A DNA stretch of 45,308 bases, from contig JANQIZ010000238.1 in NCBI GenBank assembly GCA_028281895.1, positions 1 to 45,308 on the forward strand, given 5' to 3'. This document shows positions 7,019 to 17,221 of the stretch, in pieces (position 1 is the first letter of the stretch; each line of letters starts with the position of its first letter). The notes beneath the pieces were generated by a model. That model saw nothing but the letters and a program-made list of their open reading frames with translations, was not told the DNA's origin and did not search any database. The stretch comes from Dehalococcoidia bacterium. GTDB lineage: Bacteria > Chloroflexota > Dehalococcoidia > Lucifugimonadales > Lucifugimonadaceae. A program made the translations under genes and the position numbers.

Positions 7019-8920
7019 CTAAGGGATGACTGGAAGCGTTATCTGTGAGGGGCGATCGGTGTCCAGATAGACCGTGTTGCTGGCGACCTCGAATCGAGTG
7101 TGCTGGCCCAAAGGCTCACCGGTGTTCGGGTTGACGTCGAACCTCGGGAAGTTCGATGAAGAGATGTCCAGCCTGATCCGGTGTCCTGCGACGAAGAGGT
7201 TCGAGATCGGCGGCATCTCTATCTCAACCTCGCAGACCTCGCCCGGTGTCATCAGGCGCTCAGCGTCGAAACCCTCGCGGAAACGTGCCCTGATGATTGA
7301 ATCCGCCAGCGGCAAATGAAAGCCCTCCGGCCAATCGCCGGATGGTGGATAGATATCCAGCAGTTTGGCCGTGAAATCGGTGTCTGGCGCGGTTGATGAG
7401 ATCCATAGTCGCACACGAGGAGCGCCGGTCACCTCGATAGCTTGCGAGAGCGGCTCAGTCTCGAATGACAGAACGTCTTTCCGGTCTCGCAATAACGGGT
7501 ACGGATCGTGGCAGCCAAGTAGCTCTGGCCGTTCCTTCTGATGCATTGGACCGTCAGGGATGACAGATTTCATACGGGCCCGCTGCGGAATGTATGCCGC
7601 GTCAAGATCGTCACCCAGAGGTGCCCACTCGTACATTCCAGTGACGTTTGCGCCGATGCTCGGGACCGGGCTCTGCGGGTCATATACAAACGTTGCTGAA
7701 GCCTCGGGCTCGGCTCCTTTTTCAGCAGTCAGAGATCCATCTGACCGCAGGTGCATGACCGCCTTCGATGTCCGGCTTATCGGCCATTCACGCTCCTCCC
7801 GCCACTGGCCGCCATGCTCGATCTTGCCTGCGCTGTTTTTACGGCCAGTGCCGCCCCCCATCACGAAGATCCTCACTGGCGCATCCGCTTCTACGTCGGT
7901 TTCTTCATCCTTCAGCCAGCGGTCGAACCATCGCAGTCGCTCTGCGTTGAATACTTCATCGCCCCACTTAGCGCTTTCTCCAAACTCGACCTCACCCACA
8001 GATGTAGATCCTCGACCGCGCATCAGCACGTGATTCCATGGGCCAACAACCAATCGCTGAGGCGTCGAGTTCTGAGCCGCCATCGCAGCGAACTGCTCTG
8101 TCACATCGGCAGGGAACGGGTCGTACCAGCCGCTCGAGTAGACCGCTGGTATGTCAGCCATCCGATGGAAGTGCGGAGTCTGGTCGAGGCTTTCTTGTGA
8201 CCAGAAATCGTTGTAGATCCCGTCGCAGTAGTAGTGGAACAGGACTTTTTCGAGATTCGGGACTGCCGCGATTGGCGTTTCACCAGGCCTTAGCGGCTCA
8301 CGCAGAAGTCTTAGCAGTTCCTCGCGTAAATTTTCGGCACCGCGCTCGATGCGCTCTGTTGCCTCCGCGTTGCCGCGCAGTTCCTGTGAGTCGTAGCCGT
8401 GCAGATACAGCGCGCCATACATGTGAAGACCCATTGCGCCGCCTTGCCGTGCCTCCCACTTGAAGGCATTCGTTGGCGCTACATCCACCCATAGCGCTGC
8501 CAGGTGCGGCGGTCGTTCGAGAGACGCCATGTTCTGAACGATCCCACCGTGAGATGCGCCGACCATTCCCACCCGACCATTGCACCATGGCTGATCTGCT
8601 GCCCACTCAATCGTGTCGTAGCCGTCTTTGCCCTCTAGCGGGTTGGCAGTGTGGAAGTACTGCCCGGTGCCTTCTGACAGGCCGCGCCCGCGCAGGTCTT
8701 GTAGCAGCACGACATAGCCGCGTGGAACGAAGAAGTTGGCGATCGGATCGACCCAGATGACTGGATTCGACTTGTCGTACGACGTACGGCCCAGGATTAC
8801 CGGGAACTCGCCTTCGAGTGGTTTGCCTGTTTCATCGGCAGGCCGGTAGACATCGGTCGCGAGTCTAACGCCGTCGCGCATTGGCACCATGACGTTGAAA
8901 CTGGCGTTGACTGTGTTCAT
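7019..8920 (-). CDS. CocE/NonD family hydrolase (X-Pro dipeptidyl-peptidase S15-like)
   Basis: 633 aa; MVPMRDGVRLATDVYRP, QDLRGRGLSEG, GRVGMVGASHGGI (nucleophile Ser), YSSGWYDPF, C-terminal SSNFPRFDVNPNTGEP. Confidence 0.93.
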   Translation of the reverse strand: MNTVNASFNVMVPMRDGVRLATDVYRPADETGKPLEGEFPVILGRTSYDKSNPVIWVDPIANFFVPRGYVVLLQDLRGRGLSEGTGQYFHTANPLEGKDGYDTIEWAADQPWCNGRVGMVGASHGGIVQNMASLERPPHLAALWVDVAPTNAFKWEARQGGAMGLHMYGALYLHGYDSQELRGNAEATERIERGAENLREELLRLLREPLRPGETPIAAVPNLEKVLFHYYCDGIYNDFWSQESLDQTPHFHRMADIPAVYSSGWYDPFPADVTEQFAAMAAQNSTPQRLVVGPWNHVLMRGRGSTSVGEVEFGESAKWGDEVFNAERLRWFDRWLKDEETDVEADAPVRIFVMGGGTGRKNSAGKIEHGGQWREEREWPISRTSKAVMHLRSDGSLTAEKGAEPEASATFVYDPQSPVPSIGANVTGMYEWAPLGDDLDAAYIPQRARMKSVIPDGPMHQKERPELLGCHDPYPLLRDRKDVLSFETEPLSQAIEVTGAPRVRLWISSTAPDTDFTAKLLDIYPPSGDWPEGFHLPLADSIIRARFREGFDAERLMTPGEVCEVEIEMPPISNLFVAGHRIRLDISSSNFPRFDVNPNTGEPLGQHTRFEVASNTVYLDTDRPSQITLPVIP

Positions 8921-8960
8921 GGTGGAGGACCCGAGAAGAAACCGCTCTGTGATATCGCTT

Positions 8961-9869
8961 TTATCCGCTCAAGTCGCCAATCACTTGTGACAGGCGGGCA
9001 TGCAGTGCTTTCTCTAAGGCGACTCGTCCGGCACTGGTGTTCTGATACAGAAGATATCTGTCTGAGCGAATGTCGAATGGGACATCGTTCTGGTTCTGGA
9101 CTATTGGGACTACCATTCTGCCGGCAAGGTGCGCTATCCCAAGTTCGTAGAAGACATTGGCGTTCTGCCCAGTCAGATCTGCGACGATGACCGACGCGTT
9201 GAGGATCAGATAGGCAATGTCGTCCATCACTTTTTGGTTTTGCCAAATGTCATCAGCCCGTAGAACTTCGAATCCAACCTCATGCGCAGTGGGTTTAACC
9301 ACTTGCTCGAACACCTCATCGAGATCGGGTTTGAATGGCATTATGACGGCACAGAGCGGGTTATCTCGGGCCTCAATCCGTGGCAATGTGAATGCGCGAG
9401 GTCGGGCAGCGTAGAAATCATTCAATGGAGCGGCATACGACCAGTTGTCTCCCTCAGTATCCCCAGTGGCCGTACGTACAAGGGAAGCTTTCGTCGTGTT
9501 GGTTCCGGGCAGAACATGTAGGCCAAACCTGGCCAGGCCGTGGTTGAGTTCTTCTACCGCAGCCAAGTATTGTTCTTCGTTGCTGCCGAAAAACTCGTGA
9601 TCCGCTAGATGGGCGATTGTTCGCGCCAGTGCATCGGTCATCCAAAGACCTTGACGATCCGAGTCCATACGCGCTATCGACAATAGAGTGCCAAACGTTG
9701 TCGAAGATCGCGATCCTTCGCCCTCCAAGTCAATCCACAGGTCGGCGAAGAAATCCTCGATCTCGGCGTATGTGCGGTATGGAAAAAGTCCGGAATCAGT
9801 CTGTCCCCGGATCATTTCGTCGAGCCGCCGCAAGAGAACTCGGTTGATCTCAATTGATTCAGTTGTCAT
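8961..9869 (-). CDS. Two-domain protein: AbiJ-N-like N-terminus plus nucleoside 2-deoxyribosyltransferase/TIR-like C-terminal domain
   Basis: 302 aa; C-terminus CAVIMPFKPDLDEVFEQVVKPTAHEVGFEVLRADDIW...ASVIVADLTGQNANVFYELGIAHLAGRMVVPIVQNQNDVPFDIRSDRYLLY. Confidence 0.65.
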   Translation of the reverse strand: MTTESIEINRVLLRRLDEMIRGQTDSGLFPYRTYAEIEDFFADLWIDLEGEGSRSSTTFGTLLSIARMDSDRQGLWMTDALARTIAHLADHEFFGSNEEQYLAAVEELNHGLARFGLHVLPGTNTTKASLVRTATGDTEGDNWSYAAPLNDFYAARPRAFTLPRIEARDNPLCAVIMPFKPDLDEVFEQVVKPTAHEVGFEVLRADDIWQNQKVMDDIAYLILNASVIVADLTGQNANVFYELGIAHLAGRMVVPIVQNQNDVPFDIRSDRYLLYQNTSAGRVALEKALHARLSQVIGDLSG

Positions 9870-9913
9870 CGTTGCTCTGTAGTGGATGAGCGCGCGCCAC
9901 TGCGAACTTAATA

Positions 9914-11626
9914 CTAATCAATCACTGGCAACAAGACGTGCGACTGTCGTTCCGCATCGTGAAATACGGTCTGGTGAGCGACCCTGATCTCGGTGTCGGT
10001 AGCTATAGGATTCCCCGTGTTGAGGTTCCGGTTGTATCGAGGGAAGTTGCTTGATGAGACCTCAACGCGAATCCGGTGCCCTGGCAGAAAGACGTTTGAC
10101 GTGTCCCACATGTCGATACTGAACTCGTAGGCCTGCCCGGGCTCAATGAGTTCTGGAGAGTTAGTGCCGTTACGGAACCGCGCACGGCAGATGCCTTCAG
10201 TCAGGATGATCGCTCGACCGTCCGGATAGACGTCGACTAGCGCAGTTGTGAAGTCCGTGTCAGGGGTTGATGATGATGCGTATAGAACGGCGGAGATGGG
10301 ACCGGTGACTTCGATTTCCTCTGCAAGTGGCTCTGAGGTGTAGACAAGCACATCGCCGCGCCGTTCGATCTGCCGCCTGTCCCGCGGACCGGTCAGGTCC
10401 ATCGTCTGATACTGCGCTCCCCATGAGGGGACGGGATCATCCGGGTCGTATCGGAAGCGGTCAGGCGGCTCATCGCCTGTTGGCGCATCGAAAGACAGCG
10501 AGTGCTCGCCGATCTTGTCTTCCTGCGCATCGTGCGGGCCATCGCCGTGGAGGAATAGCTTCCTCCATTGAGTCCGCGCTAGCGGATACTCGTTCTCGTG
10601 ACGCCACTCGTTCCGGCCCATGACGAAGATCTTGACTGGCGGCTCGTCTTCGATGCCTGTAGCGACCCCTTTGAGCAGCGAGTCGTACCAGCGAAGATGA
10701 ATCTCACCTACATCTCCAATTGCACCTTCACCGAACTCGACATCTTCGAATCGTCCGTTTGGACCGAGCGGGGCACGGCCCCAGGGCGCGACCTGGTGAC
10801 TCCATGGACCGATAAGCAGTTTCGTGCGACTACGCGTCTCTTCTGATCGCGCATGTTGCTTCCAGCCGTTGAAGACGGTGATCGTCTCGTGCAAGAGGGA
10901 GTCGTACCAGCCCGTCACGAACAATGCTGGTGTGTCGGCCTCGTTGTAGCGATCTCTTAGCGAATAGCTGGACCAGAAATCGTCGTACTGCTCGTGCTCG
11001 ACAACGCCCCGGTAGTAGCTGCACTCTCCAAGCTGATCCAGCGTCTCAACGATAGGCAGATGCCGGTAGATCGCATTCCAGTCGAGCCGGTCCAGCGCCT
11101 CGGTCTGCATCACGCGGCCCATCATGTTGGCGAAGAACAGGCTCGTGGCATGAGCCACAACGCCGTCAACTCGATGATGTCCGTAGTTGTCCTGCTGTGA
11201 AGCGATCGGAACAAGCGCTTTCAGATACTTCGACCGAAGCGTGGCTGGCGCTGTCTGGGTGAAACCCGGATAAGAAAGCCCAAAGGTGCCGATGTTGCCG
11301 TCGCACCACTCTTGACGCCCGATCCACTCATGAGTGTCGTAGCCATCCGGATACTCGCAGTTATATGGGTCCCAGTCACCATCTGAATCGTGACGCCCGC
11401 GACAGTTCTGCAACACCACCGCGTAACCGGCATCCAGGAATTGGTCCGTCCACGAGAGATAGCGGGCGTCCTTCGAGTTGTAGATCGTTCGAAGTAGAAG
11501 CACTGGCCATGGACCGTCTGATATAGCAGGTAGGTAGATATCTGCGGAGAGATTGACGCCGTCTCGCATCGGGATCTTGTGATCCAGCAGCAGTTTGAAG
11601 CGTGTAGAGAACGGCTGATTTGGCAT
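9914..11626 (-). CDS. CocE/NonD family hydrolase, second paralogue
   Basis: MPNQPFSTRFKLLLDHKIPMRDGVNLSADIYLPA, NCRGRHDSDGDW, GTFGLSYPGF, VTGWYDSL, SSNFPRYNRNLNTGNP. Start at 11626 preferred to 11767, which would overlap the divergent gene. Confidence 0.92.
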   Translation of the reverse strand: MPNQPFSTRFKLLLDHKIPMRDGVNLSADIYLPAISDGPWPVLLLRTIYNSKDARYLSWTDQFLDAGYAVVLQNCRGRHDSDGDWDPYNCEYPDGYDTHEWIGRQEWCDGNIGTFGLSYPGFTQTAPATLRSKYLKALVPIASQQDNYGHHRVDGVVAHATSLFFANMMGRVMQTEALDRLDWNAIYRHLPIVETLDQLGECSYYRGVVEHEQYDDFWSSYSLRDRYNEADTPALFVTGWYDSLLHETITVFNGWKQHARSEETRSRTKLLIGPWSHQVAPWGRAPLGPNGRFEDVEFGEGAIGDVGEIHLRWYDSLLKGVATGIEDEPPVKIFVMGRNEWRHENEYPLARTQWRKLFLHGDGPHDAQEDKIGEHSLSFDAPTGDEPPDRFRYDPDDPVPSWGAQYQTMDLTGPRDRRQIERRGDVLVYTSEPLAEEIEVTGPISAVLYASSSTPDTDFTTALVDVYPDGRAIILTEGICRARFRNGTNSPELIEPGQAYEFSIDMWDTSNVFLPGHRIRVEVSSSNFPRYNRNLNTGNPIATDTEIRVAHQTVFHDAERQSHVLLPVID

Positions 11627-11760
11627 GTTCGGGATCCGTGCGATGCAGACTTGCAACATGGACTGGCCATGGGCATATTGCGTGGCGGTCAAGATACTAC
11701 GCCAGGCTCTGGTTCGAACGATGGCGTAGGCGAATGGGACACGCAACACGGAGAAGCGCA

Positions 11761-12831
11761 ATGGCACCCAGAAAAGTCGTCATCACGATGAACAACCGAC
11801 CGCCCAGTGACATCACGTTGGATGTGATCAAAGAGGCCGGAATCGAAGTCGAGTACATCTCATGCGACACCGAAGAGCAGGTGATAGCAGCCGCCTCGGA
11901 TGCCGATGTTCTGCTGGTGGGCACTGTTCCAGACACCACCCGCAAGGTGCTGGAGGCGCTGCCAAACCTGAAGATGGTGGGCCGCAGCGGTGTCGGCGTG
12001 GATTCGGTTGACCTCGAAGCGGCTACCGAGCTGGGCATCGCAGTCACCAACACTCCTGGCATCAATACGAGCGAAGTGGCGGATCATGCCATGGCGCTGC
12101 TGCTGTCCCTCACCAAGCAGGTGCCGGAGCTTCGAGAGGCCACGAAGGAAGGTCACTGGAGCGACCGGCCTGCAGATGTGAACGCTCTACGCGGCAAGCT
12201 GCGAAGGATCGCCGGCAACACAGTTGGCATATACGGACTCGGCAACATCGGACGGGCATTCGCAAGTCGAGCCAGAGGTTTCGGTCCATCACGGATCATC
12301 GCTCATGATCCATACGTGCCGCAGACAACCGCTGACCTGTACGGCGTACATCTTGTCGACTTCGAAACACTTCTCGCCGAGTCAGACTTCATAACTGTGC
12401 ACTCGCCCGCTACTGCCGAGACTAACCACGCTTTCAACATCGAGAGCTTCAGGAAGATGAAGCCGACAGCTATCTTCATTAACTGCGCACGCGGGCCACT
12501 CGTAGATGAAGCGGGTCTGCAGGAAGCTCTTGAGACCGGCGTGATCTACGCAGCGGGCATCGATGTGACCGAGATTGAGCCACTGGGTGCTGAGAGTCCT
12601 CTGCTCAAGATTCCGAACCTGACGATCACTCCGCACTTTGCCGGCGCTTCTGATGTGACCTCAGCAGAAGGCGCAAAACGATGGGGCGAGAACGCAGTCA
12701 ACGTCTTGACCGGCCAGCCGGTGCATGGCCTTGGCAACCCGGACGTGGTGAAGGTGATAGCGGTGAAGCGATCACAGGGCGATTCCCGCTGGGACGGTAT
12801 TCCCGACCCTGTAACAAATCGGGGATTCTAG
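11761..12831 (+). CDS. D-isomer-specific 2-hydroxyacid dehydrogenase (phosphoglycerate dehydrogenase-like)
   Basis: MAPRKVVITMNNRPPSDITLDVIKEAGIEVEYIS...NTPGINTSEVADHAMALLLSLTKQ...VGIYGLGNIGRAFASRARGFG...FINCARGPLVDEAGL. Confidence 0.88.
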   Translation: MAPRKVVITMNNRPPSDITLDVIKEAGIEVEYISCDTEEQVIAAASDADVLLVGTVPDTTRKVLEALPNLKMVGRSGVGVDSVDLEAATELGIAVTNTPGINTSEVADHAMALLLSLTKQVPELREATKEGHWSDRPADVNALRGKLRRIAGNTVGIYGLGNIGRAFASRARGFGPSRIIAHDPYVPQTTADLYGVHLVDFETLLAESDFITVHSPATAETNHAFNIESFRKMKPTAIFINCARGPLVDEAGLQEALETGVIYAAGIDVTEIEPLGAESPLLKIPNLTITPHFAGASDVTSAEGAKRWGENAVNVLTGQPVHGLGNPDVVKVIAVKRSQGDSRWDGIPDPVTNRGF

Positions 12832-12835
12832 GAAG

Positions 12836-15265
12836 CTAGCTCCTGGAGATGGCTTTGAGAGTGCGCCCGTCGGTCTTGACTGTGACTTCGCCGTGCTCGC
12901 TGGTGATGTAAATCCTGTCTTCTGGCAAGTTCGAGCGAAGACGTTCCATCACGTTCGATGTTGGATGCCCAAACCGGTTGTCTGTGCCAACCTGGACGAT
13001 TGCCATCTCAGGATCCACCGCATCGAGGAACTGCTGGGTAGATGAGGTGTCGCTCCCGTGATGCGGCACCTTCAACACAGTCGCACGCAGATCATGGCCC
13101 GACTCCAGCAGGCGGCGTTCGACCAGAGACGTGATGTCTCCTGTGAGCAGCATCGAGAAGTTTCTGTATCGCAGCATTGTGACGATTGACGCGTCGTTGA
13201 TGCTGGCATCTGGGAATGGAGGACCGCTCGACAGCACCTCCAGCGTGATCTCGTCATCCAGCGCGATCACTGTGCCTGGTCCAACAGTCCACGTGTGGCC
13301 TTCCCACTCTTCGATAGCTCGGCGCCATGCCGCATGGACTGTGCTTGGATGATCGACTGGAGCTTCGGCTACATTGGCGACTTCGTATCGCTCCAGCACC
13401 GCCTGTGTGCCGCCGATGTGATCGGCATCGGGGTGAGTCACCAACAGCAGGTCCAGAGATCGATCCCAGAATGGGAGAGCGGCATCGAGGCGTCGCACCG
13501 CCCCAAACGGATCCCTGCCGCCGTCGATGAGCGCGGATGATCCATTGGGTGTTCGGATCAGGATCATGTCGCCGCGTTCAGTTTCGAAGAACGTCACCTC
13601 AAGCTCGTCTGTGCCAGCAGCAGTTGCAGCTCCCGTCCACGCGATCACTGCGGCTACGACGGCCAGCAGAACGGACCATGTGGGAACGCCATCGGCTGCA
13701 AAATGACCGATTCGTAAGTGCCGGTTTCCAGCCCGTTTCGGGTTGATCGCACGAGGTCGGAGCTTCATCGTCAGCGGCCGCCACCAGAACGCCAGCGCCA
13801 CGGCGGTATAGAAGACAACCGCGGTCAGAACGCTCCACTCTGCGGTGTCGATTATTCCCGGTGGAATCGACCTAAACAGCGCTGCCACTTCGACGATGTA
13901 CTCAGCCAGCAACCAGGCAGGCCACCCGACGATCTCGCCCAGAGTCGCATCAAGACCGGTCACGAGAGCGGCTATCGCCGATGTGACTATCAGCAGAGGC
14001 ACCGCAGGCAGAACAAGGATTGTTGCAAGGCCGCCCCATACCGGCGCTCCACCGAAGTTGACTGCAATGAGCGGCCAGGTGGCAAGTGTGGCAGCAATAG
14101 AGACGGCAACACTCGAAACCGCTGCATTTATCAAACGGTTCCCATCTGATTCGCCGATTCCATGTGACGGGAAGATCCGTGCCGCAATGTCCTGAAGTCT
14201 TGGTGTCAGCAGCGCGATGCCCGATATCGCTGCGAAGCTCAGTTGGAAGGAGATTGATCTGATGATGTCTGGCGTGATGAGCACCATTGCCGCAGCAGCC
14301 ATGCCAATCGCGGGCAGCGACGCGTTCTGCCGTCCGATGGCTCGAGCCAGGAGCGCGACGCTGAACATGATCGCCGCACGAGTAACGGATGGCGAAAACC
14401 CTGCCAGCGCCGCGTACCCGATCGTCACGCTCAGTGGGATCAGCAGGTAGTACTGGCCTCGCCTGCCGAAGATCGACGATGCGAGACCCAGCGCGAGACC
14501 GCCGATCAGCACAACATGCAACCCTGAGATCGCGAGCAGATGCGATGTGCCTGACTCGCGGAAATCGAGGTTAGTCTCGTTGGAGAGACCGGTTCGGTCG
14601 TTGACAAGCATCGTCTGGCCAAGCGATGCGGCAGGTTCAGACAGGCTCTCGCCAAGGTTTGACGAGATCCACTCACGAGTTGCGGCGACAGCGCCGCGAA
14701 CAGAGTTCCCGTGTCCACCGCCAACGAGATCGACCACGCCAGTGAACACCACTCCGGCGCGAGTCTCGTCAGGGTGTGTTGCTCCTGCGGAGAACCTGCC
14801 TTCGAACTCGTACAGGTCGCCGTATCTGAATCCGGTCGAGCTTCTGCCTGATCCGGTGCGATCTGAGAGGCCGCTGGCGAATACGGTGAGGGTGAAGTCT
14901 GCTGGCTGATCGTTGACTCTTGTCGCCTTAACGTTCAGTCGTACTCCGCCGCCTGCACGGCGCGCATCGTCGGTGAGCCATCCCTCGACCTGAACCGGCT
15001 CACCATCTTCAGGGACGTTTAGACGATCTGTCGCCGGACCGATATCTACAGCGGCAACTCTTGCGATACCGAGGATAACGATCAGCAACGCCGCCACAAC
15101 TGCGACTTGCTGTCTGCTTCTCACAAGAATCGCAAGCAGGATGATGAGTCCTGTGGCAGTGCCAAATAGCGCCGCGCGGGACAGGCTGTCCTGGAGCAGC
15201 GGACCCGCTCCGAATGCGATCACGATCCCGACTACGAAGAGACCGGCAGCGATGGGCAGCCTCAC
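12836..15265 (-). CDS. comEC: ComEC/Rec2 DNA uptake channel with C-terminal metallo-beta-lactamase domain
   Basis: 809 aa; HLLAISGLHVVLIGGLALGL, FSPSVTRAAIMF, LLVTHPDADHIGGTQAV. Confidence 0.93.
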   Translation of the reverse strand: MRLPIAAGLFVVGIVIAFGAGPLLQDSLSRAALFGTATGLIILLAILVRSRQQVAVVAALLIVILGIARVAAVDIGPATDRLNVPEDGEPVQVEGWLTDDARRAGGGVRLNVKATRVNDQPADFTLTVFASGLSDRTGSGRSSTGFRYGDLYEFEGRFSAGATHPDETRAGVVFTGVVDLVGGGHGNSVRGAVAATREWISSNLGESLSEPAASLGQTMLVNDRTGLSNETNLDFRESGTSHLLAISGLHVVLIGGLALGLASSIFGRRGQYYLLIPLSVTIGYAALAGFSPSVTRAAIMFSVALLARAIGRQNASLPAIGMAAAAMVLITPDIIRSISFQLSFAAISGIALLTPRLQDIAARIFPSHGIGESDGNRLINAAVSSVAVSIAATLATWPLIAVNFGGAPVWGGLATILVLPAVPLLIVTSAIAALVTGLDATLGEIVGWPAWLLAEYIVEVAALFRSIPPGIIDTAEWSVLTAVVFYTAVALAFWWRPLTMKLRPRAINPKRAGNRHLRIGHFAADGVPTWSVLLAVVAAVIAWTGAATAAGTDELEVTFFETERGDMILIRTPNGSSALIDGGRDPFGAVRRLDAALPFWDRSLDLLLVTHPDADHIGGTQAVLERYEVANVAEAPVDHPSTVHAAWRRAIEEWEGHTWTVGPGTVIALDDEITLEVLSSGPPFPDASINDASIVTMLRYRNFSMLLTGDITSLVERRLLESGHDLRATVLKVPHHGSDTSSTQQFLDAVDPEMAIVQVGTDNRFGHPTSNVMERLRSNLPEDRIYITSEHGEVTVKTDGRTLKAISRS

Positions 15266-15864
15266 GGCTGGATCACCATCGACCTCAGTCCCTCGACTGT
15301 CGAAGGGCCGATGCCATCGATCGCGGTCAGATCATCCACGAAGAGGATCGGGCCGTTCCGTTCGCGAAAACTGATGATCGAACTTGCCCTTGCGGGTCCG
15401 ATGTTGGGCAGGCTCTCAAGCTGGCTCGCGGAAGCTGTGTTCAGGTCGACGAGGATGGCAGGAGCCTGTCCAGGAGACTCCTCCGTCTGTCCATCGACTG
15501 GGGCGGATGCGATGCCGATAACGGTGACAAGTTGACCATCGTGCACCAGCGCTGCGAGATTGATGCCTGTCTCGGTCGTCGCTCCACCGGCTGCCTCGAT
15601 CGCGTCTGAAGTGCGGCTGCCCGGCGGCAGTGTGTAGACGCCCGGATGCATCACCTCGCCCGCGACATGCACCGTCACCGGTCCCGGTGTTGGGATGATG
15701 ATCTCCACAGTTCTCGGCTGTGGACGAACCAGCGCCCACGTGATGAATCCAGCCCCGGCGACGATCACGGCCAGTGAAAACAGGATCACCGACAGCGCGG
15801 GCCGGCGAACTGCGCCGTCGCGATTCTCGCGAGTGGGAGCTTCGTTATGTCCCGTGTTGGTCAT
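15262..15864 (-). CDS. comEA: ComEA-type SLBB plus helix-hairpin-helix DNA-binding protein
   Basis: 200 aa; one TM segment, VTVHVAGEVMHPGVYTLPPGSRTSDAIEAAGG (SLBB), VDLNTASASQLESLPNIGPARASSIISFRERNGP (HhH); overlaps comEC by 4 nt. Confidence 0.92.
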   Translation of the reverse strand: MTNTGHNEAPTRENRDGAVRRPALSVILFSLAVIVAGAGFITWALVRPQPRTVEIIIPTPGPVTVHVAGEVMHPGVYTLPPGSRTSDAIEAAGGATTETGINLAALVHDGQLVTVIGIASAPVDGQTEESPGQAPAILVDLNTASASQLESLPNIGPARASSIISFRERNGPILFVDDLTAIDGIGPSTVEGLRSMVIQP

Positions 15865-16066
15865 GCTCGCTGTCCGGTTGCCCTTTGCGAACTGACGTGT
15901 TGGATTCGTCGCTGCGTGAAGTGGATGGGCAGTGTATTCGAAGATGCCGGACTGCGCCTAAACGATCTCGACTCTCGGCCAGCCGACCGTTAACCTTCGG
16001 CCTCTCCGATCCAAGCTCCGTGTTCACACCGCGGGCATTAAAGAACTAGCCACCTGGGAATCGCCA

Positions 16067-17221
16067 ATGAAGATCGAGCAGATCAAGGTAACCGTCTTCA
16101 CTTACACATCGCACACCGTTCACGACACGGATGGGCATACGCACCCCGGCGATGCGCACGAGGCTCGTCAGGCGATGATTACGATCACGGACGACGAGGG
16201 TAATTCGGGGCGTTCCTTTGGCGCAGTGGAATCTTTGCGTCCGTACCTGATCGAGAACTACGTCAAGAAGGTCCTGATGGGCGAGGACCCGATGGACCGC
16301 GAAAAGCTGTGGCAGGGTCTCGCAAGGTGGCAGCGCGGCAGCGGATCGCAGCTTTCAGACAAGACCATAGCGACCGTCGAGATGGCTTTGTGGGATCTTG
16401 CAGGCAATGCGCTCAACACTCCCGTCTGGAAGCTTCTGGGCGGTTACCGAGACAGGGTTCCTGCCTACGGCAGCACGATGTGTGGCGATGAGATGGAGAA
16501 CGGTCTGGCCACTCCGGAAGACTATGGCCGATTCGCGGAATGGCTGATCCAACGAGGCTACAAGGCGATCAAGCTTCACACGTGGATGCCGCCTGTGTCG
16601 TGGGCGCCAAGCGTGAAGATGGATATCAAGGCGTGCGCCGCTGTTCGAGAGGCTGTCGGGCCTGACATTCCGCTAATGCTCGATGCCAACCACTGGTACA
16701 GCAGAACAGAGGCCTTCGAGCTGGGTCTGGGGATTCAGAAGCTGGACTACTACTGGTACGAGGAGCCGATGGACGAGCATTCGACCTCGTCATACAGATG
16801 GCTTGCTGAGAACCTCGACATCCCGGTTCTTGGCCCGGAGTACGCGGGAGGCAAGTTCCATACACGGGCCGAGTGGATCGCAGGTGGCGTGTGCGACATC
16901 GCCCGCACCGGCGTGATGGATGTCGGCGGGATTGGGCCGAGCATGAAGATCGCCCACCTGGCGGAGAGCTTCAACATGGACGCGGAGATCCATGGCGGCG
17001 GACCAGGAAACCTGGCGGTACTCGGCGCGATCAGCAATGCGAGATGGTACGAGCGAGGCCTTCTCCACCCGTTCGTCGACTACGATCAGCCGCCTGAGTA
17101 TCTCAACAGCATCGTTGATGAGATGGACTCAGATGGAAACATCCATATGCCCGCAACTCCGGGGCTGGGCCAGGACATCAACTTCGACTGGATCAGCAGT
17201 CACACGGTGAGCGAGCACTGA
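16067..17221 (+). CDS. Mandelate racemase/muconate lactonizing enzyme family protein (enolase superfamily)
   Basis: 384 aa; ALWDLAGNALNTPVWKLLGGYRDRVPAYGS, MLDANHWYSRTEA, YWYEEPMDE, GPEYAGG. Confidence 0.92.
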   Translation: MKIEQIKVTVFTYTSHTVHDTDGHTHPGDAHEARQAMITITDDEGNSGRSFGAVESLRPYLIENYVKKVLMGEDPMDREKLWQGLARWQRGSGSQLSDKTIATVEMALWDLAGNALNTPVWKLLGGYRDRVPAYGSTMCGDEMENGLATPEDYGRFAEWLIQRGYKAIKLHTWMPPVSWAPSVKMDIKACAAVREAVGPDIPLMLDANHWYSRTEAFELGLGIQKLDYYWYEEPMDEHSTSSYRWLAENLDIPVLGPEYAGGKFHTRAEWIAGGVCDIARTGVMDVGGIGPSMKIAHLAESFNMDAEIHGGGPGNLAVLGAISNARWYERGLLHPFVDYDQPPEYLNSIVDEMDSDGNIHMPATPGLGQDINFDWISSHTVSEH

